From contig CM049307.1 of the NCBI GenBank assembly GCA_026874595.1, positions 49,197,678 through 49,261,677 on the forward strand: DNA of 64,000 nt, in the 5' to 3' direction. Within the stretch, counting starts at the first letter, position 1; every line of letters begins with the position of its first letter. This DNA comes from Sipunculus nudus (lineage: Eukaryota > Annelida > Sipuncula > Golfingiida > Sipunculidae). The notes under the pieces were generated by a model. It searched no databases. It was not told the DNA's origin and saw nothing but the letters and a program-made list of their open reading frames with translations. The translations under genes were made by a program, and so were the position numbers. Shown here in pieces: positions 56,758 through 64,000 of this stretch.

Positions 56758-57424
56758 AACATATCTTTATCACGTGGTAGTTTAACATACCACATAAACA
56801 ATTACTTGTGTAATTATCGATGCCAATCTATGTAGTTCTATTGAAACATATTTTAGGTACATTCACACCCGCAATCACAGCTCGAGATGGTCCGCACAAT
56901 TAAAAAAAAAAGCACAAAGTTTATCTTTAAGCCCTAACATGTAAGACCCGGAAACTTATTAGGATTGTATTTCTATATTCACATTTTTCGTAAAAAAATA
57001 TTTTGTGGATGTACTTGATTATGTCTTCCTGTGTGCAAAGCCATCGATTTGAAAATTTCTTTTTTTTTCTTTCTGCTGTCACTATCTGGTTACGCTAGAT
57101 ATCCAGTATAATTCATGTTCAAAAGTTGAAATTGGGCACAATTAGTCCTAAGTATGCGATTGCATATATCTAAGTTTATTTTTACATAATGTATTTTATG
57201 TATTAAATTATTAAGCCTGGTAAAAAAAAAACTTAAATACAACGAAAGTGCCTTGAGTGATTATCCTTGGTTAGAGCTAAATATTCCAATATATTTTGGT
57301 ATATTGTCATAATAATTTTCATATTTTGATTACATTCACCATTACTGTTGTTACAGGTTGCTTTGATTTAGAAATATACCCCAGTGCACAGTTGTACACA
57401 AAAACTAACATATAAATTGCCGTA
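55622..57424. other. Non-coding stretch, no gene seen
   Basis: It holds a G16 run at about 56049-56064 and a TA array at 56699-56755. No exon-like frame with a LIM or other domain was found on either strand. Confidence 0.5.
56699..56755. repeat. TA microsatellite
   Basis: About 28 pure TA units. Confidence 0.95.
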
Positions 57425-57728
57425 CAGGTAACCATTAAAGGTGTCCATTCACCTCTTGAAAAAGAATTTGTGATTTCTTGCTTCATCTGTGTATATATTA
57501 ATGCTCCAAGGATAAGTCTGGTCATGAGAAGATCTTATAAGGCCTCCGTGAAGGATTTATGAACCTGTTTATCAAAAACATGTTTGTAAACACAGCAATG
57601 TTGACAAACGGGACAAACATGTAATTTAAGGTGGCAGGTTGCATATATGTGGAGATAGAAAGGCACTTGTTGTAAAACGCCATTTGCAAAGCTCTGGCTA
57701 ATTTGACTTACCGCCAGAAGCCTTTGTT
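57425..57728 (-). repeat. Dispersed repeat R3, copy 4 (inverted)
   Basis: On the minus strand it reads AGAAATCACAAATTCTTTTT near its 3' end and AGAGCTTTGCAAATGGCGTT, GCATATATGCAACC and GTCAACATTGCTGTGTTTAC in R3 order. The cysteine-rich minus frame here is part of the repeat, not a LIM domain. Confidence 0.7.
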
Positions 57729-58388
57729 GAATTTTGTACACGTTGATAAAAACAAAACAAGCAGCTTGTGTGCAGTAATATCCACGTTTTTTTTTTGTCT
57801 ATTTCTTTATAAAAGCTACAACGGATTACCTTTAGCTTAAAAAGGTCAGATAGATGAGTAGGTCCCTTTAAGAAGTGTTTATGGTGGTTGCTATTTCTGA
57901 AATTATTTCCGAATATATATGTCGGCGAAACCATCAACTTGGTGCTTGTTAGTCTTGCATGCACAGAAAAGTGAAGACAGTTTGGTGGAACAAACCAATT
58001 TTTAATTTTTTATCCATGTATCAGCCTCTGTCACTTAATCACGTGACCTCTATTTACATTTGATATATATAATGACCGGTTGACCATTTGTTGAAGAATA
58101 TAGAAGTTTTCATTTATATATTCAGAACACTCCAAACAGCTGGGTGACAAGAACTCCAACTAAAAATTCTAATGTCGTGAACGGGTACTGACGACACGAG
58201 CACGAAAAGGCAGCATGATTGCAACTCCACAAGAATCGTGATGAGCCATATCGAAATCTTAAAAGAAGTACCAAAAAAATGGGGTGACGGGGTAACTCTA
58301 AATATCCAGTAGCCGCATCCGCCAAAAGGGTTCACAGCAACGTCTAAAACGAAGCCTCTAGCGTAACAGTAAACCCCCTCGCCCCACG

Positions 58389-58440
58389 TTACGTCACTTA
58401 CTATCACTGTGACGTCACCTGTGTAGTTTACCACTATATA
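58389..58440 (+). promoter_or_regulatory. Paired CRE sites followed by a TATA-like word
   Basis: TTACGTCA at 58390-58397 and the perfect palindrome TGACGTCA at 58410-58417 are 12 bp apart, followed by CTATATACA at about 58434. This fits a CREB/ATF-type element. No recognised + strand gene follows, and the site lies about 170 bp downstream of the Zasp-like stop codon. Confidence 0.3.
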
Positions 58441-58583
58441 CACATAATAACGGTATCATTCAAGGCACTGCATTCAATGGTGGTTTCTTATCCGTCCCTA
58501 AAATATAAATACTACTCAAGGATACACTAAAGAGAAGGATGGAAACACAATTCCTTATTTCCTAATTTTCCCCAACCGTTTCT

Positions 58584-58761
58584 TCAGAAATCCGAGGTTC
58601 CGTACGTCTCGGCAGAGGGCGCTGCTGGTGGCGGTTCCTGGTGGGCTGGCTGGACTGGCCTCTGTCTCTGTCTCTTCGGCTTATCCTCCTGGTGGAGGAA
58701 TTGATAAACTGCCGACTTATTCGGATCAAATTCCTTTGGTGGCCCCGTCGGCTGTTGCACT
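58584..58761 (-). CDS. Zasp: Zasp-like gene, exon 4 of those visible (C-terminal coding exon)
   Basis: The acceptor is TTTACGTTCACAG before 58761. One base completes the CAA codon split by the previous intron, then 58 codons lead to TGA at 58586-58584. 'PPKEFDPNKSAVYQFLHQED' is the short conserved motif that in ALP/Enigma-family proteins (for example the SEVYKMLQ motif of PDLIM1) precedes the LIM region. The end is a Q/P-rich 'RPVQPAHQEPPPAAPSAETY' then 'GTSDF'. The choice of acceptor is forced: using the next AG gives an early stop. The exon may end the protein without a LIM domain. Alternatively, the weak donor GAGAC|GTACGG (GT at 58605-58604) could splice to LIM exons outside the window. 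Drosophila Zasp66/67 are known LIM-less relatives. Confidence 0.8.
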
Positions 58762-59750
58762 CTGTGAACGTAAATTCAGTAAACTCTGTGAGAAAATTGT
58801 AAAAACTGAAATGAATTCCCTTGCAATTCCAGTGGTAAATTTAACCAGCTCAATACCTTTCTCATCGAAAACAAACGAAACGTTATAAGCCTCTTATCAG
58901 AAATGTATAGACTATAGGCATTTTAAATCACGCCTGGCGTTCAAAGTTACCCTTGATAAAATAATGTTGTCTCCGTAGACTTGGAGTTTTCAGTCAGAAA
59001 TTTTTCGCGAATATGGTAATCGTAATAATACTCCAGCTGCTTGTTAGAACAGTATTTATATACTGCTTTTCAATTATCAATGTCTATAGACGTATGAGAA
59101 ATACACTGATTTTTGTGTATGTTCCTCTGAGAGTGAGTTCGTTTCATAAATGGACTTTAGGTGGCGCTATTGATCAATTACCATAAATTACCGTCTTACC
59201 GTTAATAATTAAATAATTGAAATAAATATAACGTACTCTAAAACAACCACCTACTGACAATGATTAAAAACGTAGCAAACTAAAACTAATATGAAAAGAA
59301 GTGTGATGTTGAATAATTTTAGATAAAGTTAAAGACCCAGTATTCAGTAAGCATCAGGATCACTTACATCTCATTCCATCTGTACGCAAAAAAAAAGAAG
59401 TTCACACATTAATTCACCATTGTTCAATTACGTTTAAAAATTATGTAGAAATCTTAAGTTTGTAAAAACAGTAGAGTTCAGTATGATTAAACATGTGAAG
59501 CATTTTTGTTTTATATTTTACATATAGATGGTAACAAGTAGCGGTCTCGAAGCCTACTGTCTGGTAACTGCGACATCATAGAGGTTTGACACAACCAAGT
59601 GACTCTTGGCATTTAATAAATGAAAATAAATCTTACATGGTCTTTTTGCTTAATATGTATATTAATATGTAATGCATTCATAAACTGGAGATTTTTTAAA
59701 ATCAAAACTTATACAACGTTATTAGAAATGTGATCGTAAAAGGCCCTTAC
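58762..59750 (-). other. Zasp-like intron (exon 3 to 4), 989 bp
   Basis: It has GTAAGG donor at 59750 and an AG acceptor at 58763-58762. It interrupts a codon after its second base. AT-rich, no repeat family recognised. Confidence 0.75.
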
Positions 59751-59953
59751 TGCATGGTTCCCGATCCGGCTTTGCCTCCAACTTGTCCCTGCAGTGTTTC
59801 TTGCACATTCTTGTTCGAGTACAGACCCATTGGAGAATTGTACTGCAGGTGTTTCACCTGTGCGGTATCGCTTTGGATGTTGGGCGAGTGTTGTTGATAC
59901 TGAGGCGACTGGCCCGGTGCGTAGTGAACAGTCTGCAACCGTGGCTGGTGCAC
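59751..59953 (-). CDS. Zasp: Zasp-like gene, exon 3 (ZASP motif)
   Basis: A 203 nt exon (67 codons plus 2 bases) between TCGCTCACCAG and CA|GTAAGG. It encodes 'VHQPRLQTVHYAPGQSPQ' followed by 'VKH' and the ZASP motif 'LQYNSPMGLYSNKNVQETLQ', then 'GQVGGKAGSGTMQ'. The ZM motif of Zasp/ALP proteins binds the alpha-actinin rod and helps place the protein at Z-discs. That is family knowledge; what is seen is the conserved 'YNSP.GLYS..N' core. The frame is fixed by the motif and agrees with the phases of both neighbours (0 at the start, 2 at the end). Confidence 0.9.
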
Positions 59954-60328
59954 CTGGTGAGCGATAAACACAGAAGTATTGGAGAGTTTTCAGTGAACAT
60001 CGGTTCTGTTATTTTTTTAAATATCACATCAGTTCAAATACGTCGAACAGAAAAGTTCTCTGTGTGATAACGAATATTTTATATACTTTTTCTCTCTTTA
60101 AAATATATCAAAATTATAAATTGTATAAATTATACGTGTAGAATTTTTTTAATGAACTGAAGTCTGATATCATGCAAATAAAAACAAATAACAAAAAAAA
60201 CTTGCATATGTATAATATAAGTATAATATTATTTTCTACATTTATTCAGTGTCTTCATTCTGCATTATTTCCGTTTTTTTTTTTGTTTTTTTTTTGTCAC
60301 AATATATTGATATATAAATGCGTCGTAC
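59954..60328 (-). other. Zasp-like intron (exon 2 to 3), 375 bp
   Basis: The GTACGA donor at 60328 and the CACCAG acceptor give phase 0. It contains poly-A/T runs but no repeat family. Confidence 0.7.
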
Positions 60329-60864
60329 GTGAACAGGTGCGTTTGCCGCCTGCACATCGTCTTGCGCCTCGACTTCCCAGGGCTTCAAGCCACCTGAGCC
60401 CTTTAACGTGCCCATCCAGGCTGGGCGGCGTGGTGCCCCCTCCTCTCCTTGTTGCTGGGGGACAGGGGCCGGGGCGGCGGCGGCGGGGACAGGAGCGGGG
60501 GCGAAGGCCGGGGCGCTTGGCTGATATACAGGGGCGGCCGGGGAGACAGCCTTATATGTGGGGGCGGCGGGTTGTGCGGCGGGGGCAGGGGAGGGTTTGT
60601 AAATGGTTTGTTGCACGGGTTGTGGCTGGTAGCAGGCGGCGGGTTGTGGGGGAGCTTGGGGGGCGGCTTGCGGGGCGGTGGGGGTGAAAGTGTAAGAGGA
60701 TGGAGCGGGTGCGGGGGCGTGAGCGTATGCGGGGCTTCTTCCGGGTGAACGTGACGTCGCCTCAAGCAACGCCTTTGGCGCCCACCCGGGATCTCTCAGT
60801 CCACTCGACACCGAATCAGCACTTGGTTTCTGCCATCTGCGTCCAGTACGGTGTATTCCACCAC
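60329..60864 (-). CDS. Zasp: Zasp-like gene, exon 2 (Pro/Ala-rich linker)
   Basis: A 536 nt exon (2 bases plus 178 codons) entered from GTTCTCTGTTGTAG. It encodes a low-complexity linker with 'APAPAPSSYTFTPTAPQ' and many P/A/Q repeats, then the conserved 'PAWMGTLKGSGGLKPWE' found in Zasp-family proteins, then 'VEAQDDVQAANAPVH'. The phase is chosen because only this frame stays open and reaches the conserved block; the +1 frame closes after 22 codons ('VVEYTV...'). The donor is probably CAC|GTACGA. An in-phase alternative six bases earlier (CCT|GTTCAC) cannot be excluded. The exon is strikingly GC-rich, which also creates long spurious frames on both strands. Likely intrinsically disordered, linking PDZ and ZM regions. 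Confidence 0.85.
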
Positions 60865-61711
60865 CTACAACAGAGAACACACTAAAATATAGATATTTAT
60901 TATCTTATTTATTACAACAGTCTGCATTTAGCCTGCGCCTGAACAATACTTCTGTTGTAAGCAGGGCCCTGTGCGAGGTATAAAATGCTTAATAATAATA
61001 TGATCAATATGACAATAATAAAAAATACAAGTTATGATACAAATGTAAATGAAACACTAAGAATGTAAAACTAATGCAAGATGATAGATCATACCTATAA
61101 GAACATTAAGTTATCATGTACAATCGGATCAACTAAGCGCGATAACATAGCAACATTTAATCGACTATTCTCGATAAAATGACCTTGTATGGTAAAAGAG
61201 GCTAAGATACCAGTGCAAGACTTTTGAAATATGAATGCGATATTTTTTTAAACGCTGTCAATTCGATGCGCACTTGATATAGGGTGACAGTCGTTCCAAA
61301 GGGTAATGTCTGCATAAAATGACGCACACTTAAAGGATTCAATGCGCGATTTTGGGAGGATACAGTTATTTGGTATATTTGTTGAGCATATGGCATAATG
61401 ATGGGTGTTTTTAATAAGATTATATATATATTTTTAAAGTCGTTGTAAGTATGCCTCTAGTACAGCTAATCTGTACACCATCTTTGAAATATGTCATTCG
61501 ACTCGCATTTTCTCCATATTTAAGTGCCAGATGATACTTGTCGATCAAGATACGTACTTAAGAGACTTAAGTTTGGAGAAATCTGACCATTTTTATATAG
61601 TGCGAGCAATGTGTGAGGTTGAGGTTACCGATGGTCCAGATACGTTGTGAAGCGTTGTTAAGTGTTTTTTGGGGATTTAAAGAAGTCATTGGTATAATCA
61701 CTTGTATGTCA

Positions 61712-61996
61712 GGCCAAAATAAATAAATGGTATTGTTCTCAGGCACCGCCCGCGTCAATTTTAACCCTCCGCTTCAAAACTTTTTATTTTGATTTTTATC
61801 TTTCAAGAAGATAATTAATATAATGTATGTAGTGCTTTTACCTGTTTAGCAAAACATATGTTATTTTCATGCTTTTCCCTGATCATATGACACTTTTATC
61901 GAAACATACAAAAAAAGGTCAGGCATAACAACGCCCGCCCGCACTGATTTCTGAAAAAAAAATTGCCTGAGTACCATAACTTTTTTTGGCCTAATA
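61712..61996 (+). mobile_element. MITE family M1, copy 5 (intronic)
   Basis: AGGCCAAAATAAATAAATGG, then TTCTCAGGCACCGCCCGCGT at the left. CGCCCGCCCGCACTG, then TTGCCTGAGTACCATAAC and TTTGGCCTAA at the right. It lies inside the Zasp-like intron, antisense to the gene as numbered here. Confidence 0.75.
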
Positions 61997-62286
61997 GCAA
62001 TAAATTTGGGAAAAAAAGAAATGTGTGGCCATGTTTGAATATGACTCTATAATAATGAAAGTCTTACTTCCTACCAGTATCAGGTGAGATTAAGATGTCC
62101 ACAAGCAAAGGCAACCCGTACCCCTATGCCGCATCCCCTACATGTACATATTTGCATATTCTACCTCTAACATATAACAGTTAATCTCGAGTAATTTAAG
62201 CATTATTAACCAGAGGAGAACTGGAAATGTCCGGTAGAGGTTAGTGGCAGAAAGACATATGTTGAATTTTGACAAATTATGATTTG

Positions 62287-62336
<50 letters not shown>
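62287..62336. repeat. TA microsatellite
   Basis: About 24 TA units, intronic. Confidence 0.95.
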
Positions 62337-62340
<4 letters not shown>

Positions 62341-62584
62341 TTATGATACGAAAAAACGAAAAGACTTCCTCACTCGGTATAGAAACATTTGTATGATATC
62401 TTGATTACAGGGCTGTTCACTAATATCCTCAACTTATGAATTAGAATGTAATAAACTGTGAATAAATTAATAATTCATTTAATAGGGAACAAAAATTTCT
62501 AAACATGAGATTAATTACGAATAAAAGGGAAAATAAATAGATGTAATGAGAGATGTTATCGTCAAGGGGGGGGGGCGGGCGGCA

Positions 62585-62832
62585 CACATCAGGGTGACAT
62601 CGGAAAGTGGAGAAGGTCGGAGAGATACTAAGACATTTGTGAACATAGTAAAAAATGGAATCGGGGTGACAGAGAGACAAATCAAGGTGGCAACGGGACA
62701 CATCGGGTGACATCTGGAAGATACCGGGGCAGCACATAGGGACACATCGGGGTCATATCGGGTTTATATCGGGAGACATATGCGTGACAGATCTGGAAGA
62801 CATCGGGACAGCAAAACGGGAGATATCGGAGT
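62585..62832 (+). repeat. Degenerate G-rich minisatellite (ACATCGGG-type units)
   Basis: Variants of (G)ACATCGGGGTG recur at irregular 10-25 bp intervals: ACATCAGGGTGACATCGGAA, GACACATCGGGTGACATCTG, ACACATCGGGGTCATATCGG, GACATCGGGACAG and others. It creates spurious 'CHPD/RCHP' frames on the minus strand. The GGG runs could support G-quadruplexes on the non-template side. Confidence 0.65.
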
Positions 62833-62920
62833 TGATAGCGACAATGTTTAAACAAGCCTTTGTAACTGGAAGCGGGTTGTTTTGAGTATAAACGACCGGT
62901 TTGCCGGATAACAGTCCCAC

Positions 62921-63185
62921 CTGATCTTTGCTGGGGCTGGAACTTCCTCCTCAGGTCGGTGATGGACTGCGGTGAGTAATGTTCCTGCTCCTCCGGCCCT
63001 CCTCGGTATATGGCCTCCCCAAGGGACTGCTGGACACGGTTTAACATGGGGTCCGAGGGGGACTGGACCTGGTACTGGACCTGGGGATGACCGGCCTGAC
63101 GGTAGTCCACTCCGAAAGATGGGACTGACATTCCGGGACTTTTTGGTGTAAGGGGCTTGACTGCCGCTGGCCGAGTTTGTACGGG
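62921..63185 (-). CDS. Zasp: Zasp-like gene, exon 1 of those visible (linker after PDZ)
   Basis: A 265 nt exon (88 codons plus 1 base) from TTTTTATTCCAG to CAG|GTGGGA. It encodes 'PVQTRPAAVKPLTPKSPGM', 'SVPSFGVDYRQAGHPQVQYQ', 'SPSDPMLNRVQQSLGEAIYR' and 'SPQSITDLRRKFQPQQRS'. The frame is the only open one, and the single 3' base joins exon 2 as a glycine codon. No domain signature is complete here; it matches the region between PDZ and ZM in Zasp/ALP proteins in position and composition. The PDZ-coding exon(s) and start codon must lie to the right of the window, since nothing PDZ-like is seen at 63190-64000. Confidence 0.75.
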
Positions 63186-64000
63186 CTGGAATAAAAACAA
63201 AACATAAATATCATATTGATAATGATAATCATCATTATAATAACAACAGTAAAATATAAATATTTGCAGGCGTATTTTTATGCACCTTTATTGCATGTAT
63301 ACTATGCACTGTCTAAATCAATATTTAAATTGGCTACGGTGGATTTCAATCGTTATCATGAAACCCCTCCTGTAGACACGCCTTGGAAATGCCAGTTTTT
63401 GCTCTGGATCTGTCGGCAACGATGTAAACTGTGCCACAGGGGGAAGGGTGTTCAGTTTTCCTTAATTTCCAATAAATCCTGAGAAACGTGGCATTATTGC
63501 AAAAAGTGCAATCGAAGCGCCATCTATCAGAAACTACATGCACCAGTAAACTAGGTCCATGTCACCTCAAACCTAGAGTGAAACCGGCGCATGTCAACTC
63601 GCGCGTGGAACACCGACAGACCTGTTCCAGCTCATGAACGGGAAATATGCATTTCATCGAGGTTCTTGTTCAAATTCATGGTCATCAAATTCAAGATGAA
63701 GTTCTCTTGTCTGTAGATTTTTATCCTGATGAATAATTGGGTCCTCCTCTAGCTGACATGAGTCGACCATCATCTATCTTTATGACTGACTTTGTGCTTT
63801 GGTAAGTTAAGAGATACAATGGCTGGTACGTGGTAAATAAATCCAACTAGAAAAATAGTATGTGGTATGTTTCTTCGTAGGTCCAACCAACGACAGACAG
63901 CATCACGCCAAATATCCCAGATGCGTTTGAGAAGCACCACGCGCCAGGCAGAACAATTCCTTGCACCAATGGGGTGTTTCAGAGCCACCTTAGGCCTACC
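63186..64000 (-). other. Upstream Zasp-like intron (partial), no exon seen
   Basis: The sequence preceding the exon at 63185 is presumed intron continuing beyond the window. A minus frame at 63770-63988 ('RIWDIWRDAVCRWLDLRR') shows no PDZ signature and is not assigned. Confidence 0.5.

Larger units (their letters stand above)
60865..62920 (-). other. Zasp-like intron (exon 1 to 2), 2056 bp
   Basis: It has donor CAG|GTGGGA at 62920, a TTGTAG acceptor, and phase 1. It contains M1 copy 5, a TA array and a degenerate minisatellite. Confidence 0.75.

Noticed and set aside
57535-57741. Cysteine-rich minus frame downstream of the Zasp-like gene, considered as a LIM exon
   Set aside because: The CPVCQHC cluster lacks LIM spacing, and the DNA is a copy of dispersed repeat R3.
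60172-60687. 171-codon + strand open frame opposite the Zasp-like exon
   Set aside because: G/R-rich shadow of a GC-rich P/A-coding exon. The minus frame carries the conserved family motif.
60403-60765. 120-codon minus frame rich in P/H
   Set aside because: Alternate-frame shadow of the same exon with no conserved motif.
62441-62745. Minus frames with repeated CHPD words
   Set aside because: Translation of the ACATCGGG minisatellite in the Zasp-like intron.
1-64000. CRISPR arrays, operons, ribosome binding sites, rRNA genes
   Set aside because: No regularly spaced identical repeats, no tightly packed gene strings and no rRNA signatures. The window is animal nuclear DNA.

Overview
The window looks like nuclear DNA of an animal, most probably a lophotrochozoan and likely a bivalve mollusc. 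It is AT-rich and full of short dispersed repeats, TA/GA microsatellites, MITE-like elements and decayed transposase, integrase and reverse-transcriptase fragments. There is one recognisable spliced host gene and no operon-like or prokaryotic organisation. The species assignment is inference; eukaryotic, repeat-rich DNA is what the sequence shows directly.

The only convincing host gene is on the minus strand at about 58.58-63.19 kb. Four exons (62921-63185, 60329-60864, 59751-59953, 58584-58761) join with mutually consistent splice phases into 393 codons plus a stop. They encode the middle and C-terminal part of a PDZ/ZM-motif muscle scaffold of the Zasp/ALP/Enigma family, and I name it Zasp-like. 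The conserved 'PAWMGTLKGSGGLKPWE' block, the ZASP motif and an 'SAVYQFLHQED' motif are present. The PDZ exon(s) must lie beyond 64 kb. No LIM domain was found, so the last exon may end a LIM-less isoform.

The rest (about 1-58 kb) is gene-poor. It holds: (i) five copies of a 290-360 bp MITE family with GC-rich terminal inverted repeats; (ii) an 874 bp hAT-type MITE with an exact 8 bp target duplication; (iii) a pogo-like MITE between TA arrays; (iv) a tRNA-derived SINE with an exact 29 bp target duplication, and a second tRNA-like SINE; (v) an old tandem duplication of about 4.1 kb (25.55-33.87 kb) whose two copies were later hit by different insertions; (vi) a pair of ~0.7 kb inverted repeats 3.2 kb apart (15.75-20.41 kb); (vii) remnants of hAT and Tigger/pogo-like transposases, LINE-like reverse transcriptases and a KRBA2/SCAND3-like integrase.

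The most striking item is a complete hammerhead ribozyme core on the minus strand at 51267-51309. Every invariant core nucleotide is present, with a 6 bp stem I, a 3 bp stem II and a very short stem III. This is the architecture known from small retroelements and Penelope-like elements of animals. It sits between an integrase remnant and a transposase remnant. The window has no CRISPR array or rRNA gene. Coordinates of repeats are by eye and good to roughly 10-30 bp unless an exact boundary is stated.
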